The notes below the pieces were generated by a model, which saw only the letters and a list, made by a program, of their open reading frames with translations, was not told the origin of the DNA and did not search any database. From Selaginella tamariscina (taxonomy: Eukaryota; Streptophyta; Lycopodiopsida; Selaginellales; Selaginellaceae), in assembly GCA_003024785.1 (NCBI GenBank), contig PUQB01000103.1, forward strand, positions 62,001-126,000: DNA of 64,000 nt, given 5' to 3'. The translations under genes were made by a program, and so were the position numbers. This document shows positions 48,760-61,623 of this stretch, piece by piece (within the stretch, counting starts at the first letter, position 1; every line of letters starts with the position of its first letter).

Positions 48760-51330
48760 CTATAAGGCATGAAGTTCATATGTAAATATTTAGATTTAAA
48801 TAAATATTTCATTTCTTTAGTAATAATGATTTTATTTATATAAAAAGAAGAGGAAGCATATTTATATACTTTTCAAAAGTAAGATTGTTTTTATTTATTA
48901 ATTTCTTGTTTGATAATTATATAATATTTCAGTGGACAATTCTTTTGGGCCGCTACAAAACATAAATCAGCATGTTGATATTTCAAATTATCTATAAAAT
49001 AAATGCTACTGTCGTATTTATTTCATTATATATATATATATATATATATACATTTTTCTATATAGATATAAATCTTAGATATGAAATTGAAATAATAATA
49101 CGTTCGTAAGTTGCGCATTCAAAGTAATGTTTCCTAAGCGACCTATATATTCTCAAATGACACACGCACACACGTACTTTTACACACACACCTGCATGCA
49201 TGCATAGAGCATGTATGTATGTATGTGTGAGTGTTTCCGTGCGTGAACCTGGATTTGTTAATGAAGGTAAGTAGTGTGTACGTCTTTGTGTATGCTATTC
49301 AGTATCAATGGACATATGTGTTTGTGTGCACGTGTGCGAGGACGTGGAAAACGACCATGCAAAACTAATCTGAATACGTGTGTGTGTGTGCACGCGCGAG
49401 CGCGTTCTGTATGGCTTATATGATGAGATCGATGTGAGAAAACTCATATACACTTATGTAATTCATATATACACGTATAAAGATTTAAATTTAACATATG
49501 AGTATATCGGTCCTATTTCCACAAAATAAATTTTTTAAAAATGTAGAGTTAATTAAATATATCTCAATATGTATATATGATATAATCTTAGTAAAACTAA
49601 TAGTTACACTCAATCTTAAGAAGGATATTGTTTTAGCCTCTTATTAAACATTTAAATTGAATTTAAATAAATATATATTTTTTAACACTATATTCTTATT
49701 AAACAACGTTGTAAAGATTTACCTCTCTAAATGTTTTTCTTTCTTTTTTTTTATAATTTTAAATTTTTTATATTACATTGATGGTAATCAAATGTATGTA
49801 CAGATATCAAAATAATTTATTAAAATAAATGCTGCATATATCACTAATGACATTTATTAAAACTTTGCTAATTAGGTTTAAATTTGCGTTTATGATGGCA
49901 TTACATTTTTTTTAAGCCATATGCAGTTTGAATGAAAAGCTTTTGTATAGTAGAAGTTCAGTTCTGCAATTTATAGTATAAGTGCGGTGGTTTTGCCCAC
50001 TACACACACACACACATATAGTGTGTGTGTGCGCGCTTTCCATAAACAAAACCTATTTATATCATTTTCTATATATGTAGTATATTATAGATTGTATTTG
50101 AATTAATTTAATAAATTTTAAAATATGAATAATTTAATAACATTTATTAAAACTTATGCAAATGAGAAAGACATACAAGAGTTGTAAATTGTTCTATATG
50201 TTGTGATGTAATTTTAAAATGTACAAGTTTGTCTAGAAGCTATAAAATTAACTCTTTTTTGATATCTACATATGTATTTATAATCTTATAAAAAATTTAT
50301 AAATTCTAAAATATTCCGTACAGAGAACGTTATATCTCCTGATTTGCTCAAAATATAAGCTCCATTTTATATATAATTTCAAATATATATATAATATTTA
50401 TACGCTGATAATTATGTGTATATATTTTGTATTATTTAACTAATTATTATTATATTTAATTTCTATGAATATTATTTCTTATAAAAATTTATGTATATAT
50501 ACAATTATTTAAAACACACATATGTATATTCATATAAAACTTTAATTAATACATTCCATTTTAACACACACACACACATGTTTATTTTAACATATTATAT
50601 AAGTATACATGTATACTACTATTAGACATCCACAAACTACTACACTAAGTATTTTTTTTTATTAAAACACAATATATTGAAATAATTATATTAAATAAAA
50701 AAATAAAAACTGGGTATATTAAATAAAATTTCCATACCTCTGTAAGTCAGATTTAATTTAAAGGAAGAAGAAAACATATTTATATTTACGTACTAAAGTA
50801 GTATTTGCATTCAATCATTTAATGTATTGTTGGAGTTAAAAGAGAATCATATACTCAAACGTGTATATATACACACACACACACACATGGAAACACACAC
50901 ATACAAGAGTAAAGATAATACTATATAAAGCTCTTTTGTAACTTCAACACACTTTCACATTGGCTGCTTTATAAGTTACCAACAAGATAATTGGTTGAAC
51001 TTTCTTCCTATGGCAGAGTTTGATTACAACACATTTGCTTCCGAAAAATGTTATAATTTGTAGTGTTCTCTCTATTTATCTATGTATCTCTCTTTATATA
51101 TAGAGAGAGAGAGCACACACGTGTGTGTGTGTGGTGTTGTGCATGTGTGTGAGAGAGCCTGAACACTTACAATCGTCCAAAATAAATGCAAGCTGGCTGG
51201 ATCAGGTATTCTATTACACACACCACACACACACAGACACGCAAAGACGGAGGAACATAGTTGCCAGATAGCAAGTGCGTCCTTTATATATGTATGTACA
51301 CAAGTGTTATGCAAGAGGAGAATGTATTTA
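48760..51330. other. AT-rich intergenic region
   Basis: 2.57 kb with no supported gene. It holds microsatellites: (TA)n at 49028-49051, (TG)n/(CA)n at 49150-49400, an inverted CA/TG pair at about 49998-50032, and (CA)n near 50565 and 50870. The first part is the PPR gene promoter; no motif stands out. Confidence 0.6.
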
Positions 51331-52644
51331 TCACGCTCCAATGACGCAAGACTCATAAGTTGGTACCATATACTTGATGTTGATAAAAGCATCTTCACCA
51401 CCATGTGTTTCAAACAACTCCAAAGTTTTCTCCACTAGCTCACCCATGCAGTTCTTCTTCTGCTGCCCGTAATCTATGTAGTCACTCATGTTCTTCGAGT
51501 TGTTCTTGAATATGTTCAGAACTGGTAACAGCTGCCGGTAGTAAGGCACCAAAGATTGCCCAATCATCTCTTCGAGATCACCAGCTTGCACATCAGCTAT
51601 TTATTTATAAACACAGTCAGGTGTGTGTGCGTGTGCGTGTGTTTTGATATTTACCTGAAGAGCTACACTAATCACACCAGGATCTCTTGTGTTTAGAGCT
51701 GTTTTGATAGGAATTATCAGTTGTGGTACACATGACAAGATTTTACCTTGTCCTGTCTGCACATATCAAATTATCAATATTTCAAAATATACGTATACCC
51801 ATACAACATCTATACACATACAGAAACACACATATATATGTCTAAGTACCAACCTTGAGAAGGTCTTCAGTTCCCTTAACAGCAATAAACCGATAAGGGT
51901 CTTCTTTTTCCCTAATGCCTTCGAAGAAAATAGGCAAAAAATGATGATAATCAAGTTTCCTCACATCGGTTTTCCACATGAGTGCAATCTTAGCAGTGCT
52001 GTGGTCCACTGCCACAGGCAAATCCCCTCGCTCGTAAAGCTTTCTGAACTGGCCATGAAAACATACAACTTTCAGAAAAGACGTGTGTGTGTGCGTGTGT
52101 GTGTAGGGAGAGAGAGAGAGAGTAAAATGGGCTTACAAGGCTGTTTGGTGGATTGTCACGTTTCATAAAAGCCATTGCACAGGGAGGCTCAGCCCTAGGG
52201 ACTGGCTTTTTCAACTCTCCCCTTCTAATCTTCTCTCCATCTCCCTTCCGTGTAAAATCACAAGGGAATTTCCTCGGTATCCGATGTCTATTATATACCA
52301 ATTATAATGTTAATTATTTTGATGTTTTATATATAATTACTTCACCTGTATTCACCAGTGGCTGACCAGTAAGGAAGATCCTTCTCTTTCAACTTGATTG
52401 CCTCGTGACGACCAGCTCTTCTATGCAGCTACATAAGTTACACACTTAGTATGGCGTTTTCTAGTTACATATATGTATATAGCTTATGTATGTGTATATA
52501 TATACGACTCACCGGCACAGGCAGAGTGCGATCGAAACAGGATAAAGAGTACTTGGTCTTCTTAAGTCCTTGCTTGCCACGGAGCTTTTGGTCAGCATAT
52601 TCAAATGCAAACAGGGACCCAGCTATGTCATCACTCGTAGTCAT
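51331..52644 (-). CDS. PACRG (Parkin co-regulated gene protein), flagellar inner-junction component
   Basis: Exons 52513-52644, 52346-52428, 52137-52287, 51854-52048, 51655-51756 and 51331-51596. Family hallmarks are [88 protein letters not shown] and, near the end, [24 protein letters not shown] joins the A and B tubules of doublet microtubules at the inner junction. Its presence implies motile flagellated sperm. From exon 5 to exon 6 the phase does not fit and about 8-10 residues usual in PACRG are missing; the intron there is only 58 bases. A missed microexon, a small deletion or a sequence error could explain this. Confidence 0.92.
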
Positions 52645-53553
52645 GGTGTTTTTACGCTAATTATTCACTAATCAACTGCAAAGCTTAACTAAATCAGCTA
52701 TGGTTTCTACAAATGCCAGGGAATGATGAATATATATTTGCCATTGCCGGTCTGCTGTATATTCTTCATGTCAGGTTGTAAGCCCTAATTTTTGAAAGTG
52801 ATTACCCGGGAAAATTCAAATTCTAGAGAAAAAGAAGAACCGGAGATAGTGTGTTTTTTTGTGCAGCTTGCCGCCGGCGAAAGCCCGCGAGAGGAAGCGC
52901 GCGCTGTTGCCACGTCATTCCGCGCCTTGGGCCGGCTGAATCATATGGCCCACATGGCCAGGATTACATCGTTGAAATGGAATATTCTCAGGGATCCTTA
53001 ATTTAAATTTTAAACCTTAGGTCAGTTTAAGTGATTGTTTTATAAGGTAAGTAAGACGTCAAGTTATATCGAAACTGAAAGCGAGTTCTTACCTTTTATA
53101 TCTTAAACTACTTATACTTATTAAAAGATTATCTAAAATGCATAATCTCTAAGATAATGATATTTGATTTCATTAATATAATATTAACCATTAATCCTCA
53201 TAGTTTTCAAAATTTCTATAATCCATTTTTTTCATTAGTAAATAATTTTTTATTAAAGTCAAACAACAGTAGACTGAAGTGTGTGGGACTCTAACTTAAG
53301 AAAGATTTGATTATAAAAGATGCTTTCCTTGTGGGAGTGTGTGTTTAAGTAATAATCACACTGTTTAAGCAGAGTTTAGGGTTACAGCTGTTCTCTCTTG
53401 GCTGATCCATGTAATTGGGAACCAAATCTGATTCTCTTTACTACAGAGATCATGCCTCAGCAGATTATGCACAGATTTTCCCCATTTTAAACAAGGTTTA
53501 TTTATTTATTTATTTTATTATTTATTTTTCTGTTTGTTTTTATTAGTGTCTAT
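52645..53553. promoter_or_regulatory. Divergent region, PACRG / Yippee-like gene
   Basis: 52780-52990 is CG-rich, with repeated GCGCG and a CCACGTC motif, and probably holds a start region. 53000-53550 is AT-rich. The open frame 52792-53001 in the CG-rich part has no recognisable domain and is not called. Confidence 0.5.
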
Positions 53554-54623
53554 ATGGGGGATGCAACACCCAATAGTGGGAATAGCAGCGCCCTGCTTGA
53601 ATTGACTGGCCTAGAATCTACAGTTGCTGTAACTGTAGAACACATATAGCCGATCATGATGATGTTATTTCCAAAGTTTTCCAGGTAATCAAGTGTGTTA
53701 TTTAAAAAACTAATGTACGTCTGTGTGTTTCATGTGTGTATATTCCTCCTTCATAACTAATTACTAAATTCGATTTCAAATAAACGGTCTGTCTCTCTCT
53801 CTCACACACACACACGGAAAGTGCGAGAGAGGGAGATCTGTCATCTATCCGTGCATGTGCGTATGTGTGTGTGAGAGAGATTGATTTATTTCTTATCTAT
53901 TTCTTTGTTGTTATTTGTTTAGTATGTAATAGAAGAATATACGCCCATATTAAGACATGTATAAGAAATTGAAGAGAAATTAATATACCCAACTATATAT
54001 ATATTTTAATCTTTTTAATTAACATGCACGAAAACTCATTCACATATGCATTTAAATAAAAAATATATATGTTAATTCAAAAATGCATTAACCCTAAAGG
54101 AATTCAGATTTTATTTTCTAAATTCTTTTTAAAAAAATATTGAAATTAAAGGGGGGATTGTGCAAACTATTTGAATTTGAAGTCTGTATTGAAGAATATG
54201 TGTGTTGGTTTAACTATGTCAATTATTTTAGCTTTACAATCATACATAAATATTATTATTAAATAATCAGGGAAAGAGCATACTTGTGTGTGAAATGCAA
54301 CTATATCAATTGTTTTTATATTTGCAATTGTACATTATTAAATAGTTATTTAAAAATAAATATTATTTAAAATAATATATTATTAAATAATACAGGGAAG
54401 AAACGGGAGAGCATACTTGTGCACACATGTTGTAAATGTAAGCGTGGGTGCAAAGGAGGACAGGCACCTGATGACAGGCTTACACACAGTGGCAGATATA
54501 TTTTGCCAGCAGTGCCAGGAAGTGTTGGGATGGAAGTATGAGAGAGCTTATGAGGAGTCTCAGAAATACAAAGAAGGCAAGTTCATTCTTGAAAAAGCCA
54601 AGGTTATGAAAGAAGACTGGTGA
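53554..54623 (+). CDS. Yippee-like zinc-binding protein, one frame break
   Basis: Exons 53554-53684 and 54396-54623. The Yippee fold is recognised from [22 protein letters not shown] (first CxxC), [31 protein letters not shown] (second CxxC), LGWKYE and [16 protein letters not shown]. The total is about 119 residues, the usual size. Exon 1 loses frame by one base at the GG of 53608-53609, where GGG would keep it. Yippee proteins are conserved eukaryotic zinc proteins, some of them CTLH ubiquitin-ligase or chromosome/nuclear factors; the plant role is not known. A partial copy of the exon 2 start (CAGGGAAAGAGCATACTTGTG) lies at about 54269. Confidence 0.88.
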
Positions 54624-57600
54624 CAATAAGAAACAGGTGTATATACCATTTGTATAGACATGCTTTGTATAATTGATTTCACAATAAACTGGTTTTCAAC
54701 ACCAAAGAAAACATTCGATATATTGATATATCAAATTTAGAGTCCAATACTTTCAACATAAACAGAATAAACAAACGGAAGAAAAGTGCTTATTTGAATA
54801 TGTTGTGCATGAATTTTTAACTATTTAACTTTTTAGTGGTAATATAATACAATTAAAATTAATAAACCTTTGAAAATAATTTTTTGTTTTTAAAACATTT
54901 TTATTCAATTCCAGACCATTAGACACATGTGGTGAGACCATTCATAAGTTTATATAGTACATCAAGTTAAATGAAATATTAACCTTATTTAATAACAAAA
55001 TGTTTATTTATTTAACAGTTTATTTATTAACCGTGTCTGTATACGTGTTTATGAATATTTGGTAAACCTCTTGAAGTATATGGGGTCTCACTATTCTCTT
55101 TGTGCTTGCATTGTATATAACATACTCCACTTTTCCTCTATTTTTCTTGGAAACAGTAAATCGATATAATTGTATTAAATAAAATAATATATGAGAATGT
55201 AAAACTATCTTTGATAATTTTGCCATCAAATAGAAGATTCTAAACTAAATTTAATAAAGTACCAGCGGCAGATCGTGGGACATAAATGTTGAATATTTTA
55301 GAATTTCTATGATTTATTATGATTTATTATAACATAATAAATAGATATCAAATATGTTTATAAGAGTTGATGTCATATATGATATCATTTTAATAACATA
55401 AGTAAATAAAACTAGTAAAAAGAAATTCATTGACACATTATAGTAATATACTAGTACAGATGAATATTTATATAATAGACTATGTTCAATATAAAACTCA
55501 AAAAAATAAACATATATACGCCATAATTAAGTAATTTGAACATGTATAAGTGTATATATATAATAAAATTAAATTTCTTATCTAAAATTGCATAATTTTG
55601 TGCTAAATTTTATAATTTAAAATATAAATTGTATTTTAAGATATATTATATAATCTTTTATTGCAAAGCATGGCATCAGTAAATTATATATATTCATCAT
55701 ATATATAGACACACATGCATGTTGAAACATGATTAACCCATGTTTAAAATATTTTAATAAATTCTAAACTGAGCATTTAATATTTAAATATAACAAACAA
55801 ATACCATAGCATATCTTAAAACATTCAGTATTCAACGTGCATTTTACAACTATGTACATGTGGCCGTGACAATTGTTTCATTGTAGGCTGCTGTAAAAGC
55901 TTATATAGGTTTTCAAATTGTTTTTACTTATGCCACCTTCCCATTATATATAAATTTATAAATACATACACTATATATATATATGGTATACACACTTCAG
56001 AATATACATGGTACACATACTGCAAATATAGTATATACACGTGGTATATATGTAATATTCCTTAAAAAGAAGAAGAAGTTAAAACATGATAAATTCTATA
56101 GGCTAGATCACAATTGTACAATGTATATAACCTATATGTAATATTATACACTTATGTATGTATGTATGAATAATTATTTCTATAAAGTAATAATAAGATA
56201 AAATATAATAATCTATAATCTTAATTTTTAGAAGTGTTAATTTAATATGCAATTGACATAGTTTGACGACTTATACTCCGGTTCTTATGAATATTTCATT
56301 AGAATGTGAAATTAAGTGTACTTAACATTAATAATTTAAAAACAATTTTATCAAAAATGTGGATGAGAAAAATAAAAAGATTATTACAAATGTACGATGT
56401 AACAATCAAAATTTTCAAAACCATTAAGAAAAAGAGCATTAATATGATGTATATAAACTCTCACAAATTAAAGACTTAATACTTCTAAATTGTTTTACAC
56501 AAAGAACCTTATAAATAAATAAATTATTTTAATTTAACATACACTTAATTACTATAATTTTTAAGATGTTCACTAAAATATTTTCTAAGCAAATTAATTA
56601 ATCTGGCATTTAAGAAAATAAATTAGTGAAGATGTTCATTCAAACATTTATTAAATACACTTAATTAATAAAAACCAAATAAGTTATAAGTATTATAGTC
56701 CTAATAAACTAGCCAATAACTGCATTGTCTACTCTTAAAACATTGTTATAGTAATGGACTCCATATTAACCAAGGCATTTAATTAAATAAATATTCTTTA
56801 TATGTGAGATGAATATTAAATGGACATTTGTTCTCGAAGACCCATGATATTAATGAAATTAATGAGATAGAAACTTTTAAACTGTGGAGCTTGATAAATC
56901 TAATTGCAAACTACGAAAACACAGCTCTTGCATACATAATATACAATAGCCTCCACAAGATGGATCTGTATGCTGTGCACTAGCGTGTGGAATATTCAAA
57001 AAATATTCCTTTTAAAATCTTTGCATCCGAGGATTCTCCCGACTTTGATATATATATACATGCACTAAGTGAACAAATGAAATATATGTCTGGACGGTCC
57101 CTTTACCTCGTTACTAATCAGGTTATCTTTCATTGAATTGTAGTTTCTATCGTGTTATATTTAATTCTAAAATGTAACCTATTAACGTATATATTAATAT
57201 AATTATTTTTAAAAATATTTTATTTTTTTATTATGATAATTTTTTAACATTTAACACTTAATAAACTTTAATTATTTATTTATAATATAGTATGAATTAA
57301 AACTATATTTTTAGTTAATATTGTTATTTTAAAAATTAAAATATGAAGTTTTTCAAGAATATATATGTAAATTTAAATTTTTTAGAGAGTATATATATAA
57401 ATACAAAACTTTTAAGGGAATATATGTAAATATAATAAATTTAAGAGATATAAATGTAATTTTTCTTAAATTATAAAGCTGCCGTTTATAGTTTTAATTT
57501 ATTTAATTAAAGCATATTTAGAAATATATTATAATAATGGTGTTTTCCCCTTCATAAATATAACTTCTGCATGTTCATAGAATATTGTTATTCTAATTTA

Positions 57601-57768
57601 TATGAGATTGATATTAGTAACATTTTTTTAATTTATATTTAAAAAAAAAAATTTATATTTAAAAACATATGCACATATTTTAATATATACTTGAAATATA
57701 GATATAATATATATCGAGTTAAAAAAAAAAGAAACGAAAAGAAAAGCTTTATTAAATTATAACGAAAA
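54624..57768. other. AT-rich intergenic region, right part inside the duplicated unit
   Basis: No supported gene. From about 55862 onward it is the left part of the first 4-kb duplication unit. 57300-57480 contains loosely repeated ATATATGTAAAT...TTTTAGGG-type units of about 30 bases. Confidence 0.6.
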
Positions 57769-59427
57769 TCAACAAGTGGAATTTATAGCGGTCTGATGAG
57801 TAACGGCATTTGAGTAAGTCAGTCCTTCGTATACTCCAGAGATTGGATAGCTATACTGAGCGCCGTCTGTGAAGCTTAACGCGATGATCCCCTGGTAATC
57901 CACCTTATTAGAAACGCCCTCAGCTACAGTTACATTGACATTGGTGGTCTTGCAAGGAACAGTCAGGCCATGCGAATTCCACCCTATGTTAACCTGGTCG
58001 CTGTTGCCTCGAAACTGTACTGTCCTCTCCGTCTTCCAATGTACAGAACCGTCTTCATCCATAGTTAACTCTGGCACTTGAGCAGTGACACTCACTGAGT
58101 TTACTCTATGTATGCCAATTGAAGGAGTAGTCCACAGACTACTAACCGTCTTAGAAATGTTGCGCGGTCCTAAACTCCAACCAGTGCAAGGACTATTGGT
58201 GCAAGTAAAGGTGCCTATAATATATATGTCACGGTTAATGACTGACAACGTTAAGATACTATACATATCTATTGTAGACATGAGTGTACATACCTGAATC
58301 TAGATTGAGTAAGTTAACATTTCCAAATGATTTGTAGGTTGGGTTCTGAAGCTGCGCACTAACTATAGACTTCGCAAAGATAAAAGCAAAAGCATATACG
58401 TCCCGAGGTCCACTTGTATTTCCAGTTATTGTCCGATAAGCTGCACCAATAATTATTCCTGCAATCAAAGTGTATAATTAGTACATTCATATTATACTAA
58501 CCACACAGATACATCACCTGAGTACACTTGGCTGGATAAGGTTTCCTAGTTTTCCACTTTAGCATGCCATAGCTGAATAAACGGTTGTCCGATGTAGAAA
58601 TCTTTATCCAGCCAGTGCGTGTTCCCTATGCCATTTCCCCACAAGGTGACAGATGTAATTCGCTCACCGGGCATAAGTGTCCAAGTCATGGAATACCATG
58701 GTCCCCCTCTCATCTGGATCGCCAATAGTAAAGCTCGTACCATCGGTCGACCACATCCGGATTGCCTTAATGCAGCTTGCAGCAGCGAATACCTCTATCG
58801 TGGACACGTAGTTTCCTCCTTCAACATATGTTTCATGATAACTTCCGGTTTGTCCACCTATCATGGTTACACTAGGTCCAGCTATGTTGTGGTGGCTCAA
58901 TAAAAGCTCTGTAGGACGGGATTCCGAATGCACAGCGAAAGAGTCCTGGCTTCTGTGCTCGAGAGATCCAAGATAACTATTACGCAGACTCTGAAATTAA
59001 ACAAGTCAAAGATATCAATAGTAGAAACACATTTGCTTACCTCCGAACTCTTGAACTTGCGTCCTTTGGCCACGTTATTGACGGCCTGCAAATTCTGCAA
59101 AATGTGAAAACGCACCATCAAAATCTCATGAATCCCAACAAACCCATATATTTCCCACAAATCCCAACAGACCCACAAAATATAAAACCCATAAACTACC
59201 AGATCAACCTACAGTACTATTGACCCTTAATTCTACCTCAAATCATTGGTGAGAGGATCCGCGTCGTATAGATTGGCCTCCCCTTCACTGCACACACACA
59301 TAACAAAGAAATTGCATGAAGAATAATTCAAAGAAATAATTAAGAGAGTGGGTACCTGCTGAAAATCCCAACGATTTAGAACTCAGAAAAATCACGAAAA
59401 AGAAACAAAAGAGGAAAGCCTGCCCAT
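57769..59427 (-). CDS. Jacalin/natterin-type lectin plus aerolysin-like protein, copy 1 (frame-broken)
   Basis: Minus strand. A short signal-peptide exon (about 59355-59427) is followed by small exons (one near 59041-59096), a lectin exon (about 58518-58991), 58294-58458 and 57769-58214. The middle part resembles the jacalin beta-prism of natterin/Dln1-type proteins (GGQTGS, IRMWSTDG, ERITSVTLWGNG). The last exons are Ser/Thr/Val-rich alternating beta sequence with the look of an aerolysin-type module and the final Cys-stop. This suggests a secreted pore-forming lectin, perhaps for defence against insects or microbes; that is inference. Breaks: the signal exon is out of frame by one base near 59417, an extra C lies in the C-run 58703-58707, and a stop at 58546-58548 is shared with copy 2. 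Confidence 0.65.
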
Positions 59428-59484
59428 AGTTGCAGATAGGCTTTGTACTGCTGAGAGTGAATGAAACCTAATTCATCCCATACA

Positions 59485-59577
59485 TTTATATAGAGTAGTC
59501 CACGTGGGATAAGATGGGTCGCATGAAAATTTGTGATGATTGACACGTGTGAAAATTTGTGATCTTTACGCCACGTG
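59485..59577 (-). promoter_or_regulatory. Promoter of lectin copy 1: TATA box and three CACGTG boxes
   Basis: On the minus strand, TATATAAA (59485-59492) lies about 60 bases upstream of the ATG. CACGTG occurs at 59501-59506, 59544-59549 and 59572-59577. The first is in a CCACGTGG context and the second in ACACGTGT, both typical of G-box/ABRE sites bound by bZIP or MYC-type bHLH factors. This suggests stress- or jasmonate-type control. Confidence 0.65.
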
Positions 59578-60861
59578 TTACAGTATGTATAGGCAAACGT
59601 GTGTGTGCATGTCAATAGTGTTAACATATAGATACATTTGTTAATTTATTATTTATCATATTTGATACTCAAGTAACTTGGAAAATGTGTGTGAGTATGT
59701 ACGTGCATATGTTTAAACATAGAATGCATGCATATCTCACATGTCCAAGGCATTTTGGTAAATACATGATTCATGTAAAATTTAATTTATATTTGTTTGT
59801 GCAACGTAAGATTGTAATTTTATTTGAAAATTTTAAAAATCATCTTAAATATTATAACTATAATATAAATTTAAAACATTCATTAATATCTGTATTACTA
59901 GAATACATGCGGAGTCCACCAAACAATCCATGTTTGTAAAAAACTATTAACATGCGCCTGACAATTGTTTCATTGTAGGCTGCTGTAAAAGCTTATATAG
60001 GTTTTCAAATTGTTTTACTTATGCCACCTCCCATTATATATAAATTCATAGATATATGACACATACTTCAAAATATAGTATATACACGTAGTATATATTG
60101 GCACATATACACGTGGTATAAATTGTTTTACACAAAGAACCTTATAAAAACATTAATTATTTTAATTAACATACATTTAATTACTATAAGTTTTAAAATG
60201 TTCACTAAAATATTTTCTAAGCAAATACATTACTATAACTAACAATCTAGCATTTAAGAAAATAAATTAGCGAACGTAATTCTTAAGATGGCATTAAAAC
60301 TTTATTAAATACACTTAGTTAATAAAAACCAAATAAGTTATAAGTATTATAGTCCTAATAAACTAGTAAATATCGCCTATAACTGCATTGTCTACTCTTA
60401 AAACATTGTTATAGTAATGGACTCCATATTAACCAAGGCAGTTAATTAAATAAATATTCTATTATATTTATCCTCCAAGACCCATGAATCCATATATTAA
60501 TAAAATGATGAGATGAAAACTTTTAAACTATGGAGCTTGATAAATCTAATTGCAAACTATATACTTATCTAATTGCAAACTATATATATACTTTGATGCA
60601 CTAAGTAAACAAATGAAATATACGTTTGGACGGCCCCTTTACTTCGTTACTGACTAGGTTACTTTTGATCAAATTGTTAAACCCAGTATTCTAGTTTGCA
60701 TTATTTAAGACTTTTTATTTGTTTTTAATTTGCTTGGTCTCTTTTCGTGTATAAGACGTTTTAGAAAGGGTGTAATTTATACGTTTAAACATGGTGAATT
60801 TTAATAAATACCACATTTTCATCCAATGGTCATTTAAATTCTGAAATTATATAATTCCATC

Positions 60862-61000
60862 TTATTATAGTTTTTATTATTACTCCTCGTTATTTTGAAT
60901 ATTAATTATTATTCTTTTCAAACTATATTGATAAGCTCCTTGATTGTAGAAAAACATACCCACTCAATGCATTTCCATTTAAAAACTTTTATTTTTTTTT
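60862..61000 (+). mobile_element. Ancient, C-to-T-decayed LTR remnant of the 2143-9518 family
   Basis: TTATTATAGTTTTTATTATT, then ACTCCTCGTTATTTTGAATA, then CTATATTGATAAGCTCCT...TGTAG line up without large gaps with the LTR start (TGTCATAGTTTTTACTATG, ACTCCTCTTTACTTTGGACG, CTATGTTGACAAGTCCTAGATGTAG). Most differences are C-to-T or G-to-A, as left by methylated-cytosine decay. It may extend to about 61130. It is absent from the matching place in unit 1. Confidence 0.55.
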
Positions 61001-61623
61001 GTATGGATTGTTGATAAGCTGACTGTTCAATCAGATTTAAAATAACAATATGCATTGATAAAGCAATTTGTTACACTGTTGTTAATATGGCCTTTAATAG
61101 GATTTAGGATGGTTAATGATGGGTAAACACAAATGAATTCACACATTAAATAAATTTATTATATAGATATGTAAAATAAAATTTCACATGGTAGTATAAG
61201 ATATAAATAATATATAAATAGAGTGGATGAAGAATTTTATAAGTAGAAGGAATTATCTTTATTGATAAATTAATTTTGTAATATTTATTGAAACAGTTTC
61301 ATTGAAAGTTTCATATTTCACTCCAAATATGAAGTATATCTGCATATGCACATGTGGTTAATAAAATAATAGCAGTATAGTTAAATTATAAAGCTACCAT
61401 TATGGTTTGAACATAATATAAATCATTTAATTAATGTATATTTATAAATATATTATATAATAATGGTGTTTTCCCCTTCACAAAATTAATTGATATTAGT
61501 GACATTTTTATTTATATCTAAAAATATTGATACGCATACACATATACATATGCACATATTCTAATATATCCTTGAATATCGAGTTAAAAAAAACCGCCAG
61601 CCTTTATTAAATTATAACGAAAA

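Larger units (their letters stand above)
55862..59953. repeat. Tandem duplication, unit 1 (about 4.1 kb)
   Basis: It starts at TGACAATTGTTTCATTGTAG (about 55867) and ends after the GTGTGTGAGTATGTACGTGC segment (about 59690-59950). The matching landmarks in unit 2 are at about 59958 and 63755. It carries the first lectin gene with its promoter. Exons are near-identical between units; the spacer to the left of the gene diverges and has indels. Confidence 0.85.

Noticed and set aside
52792-53001. Small gene in the PACRG/Yippee divergent region
   Set aside because: CG-rich 5' UTR/promoter-like sequence without domain or splice support.
59685-59939. Gene in 59685-59939 (and its copy 63752-63955)
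   Set aside because: AT-rich, low-complexity translation of duplicated spacer; the frame is not conserved between the copies.
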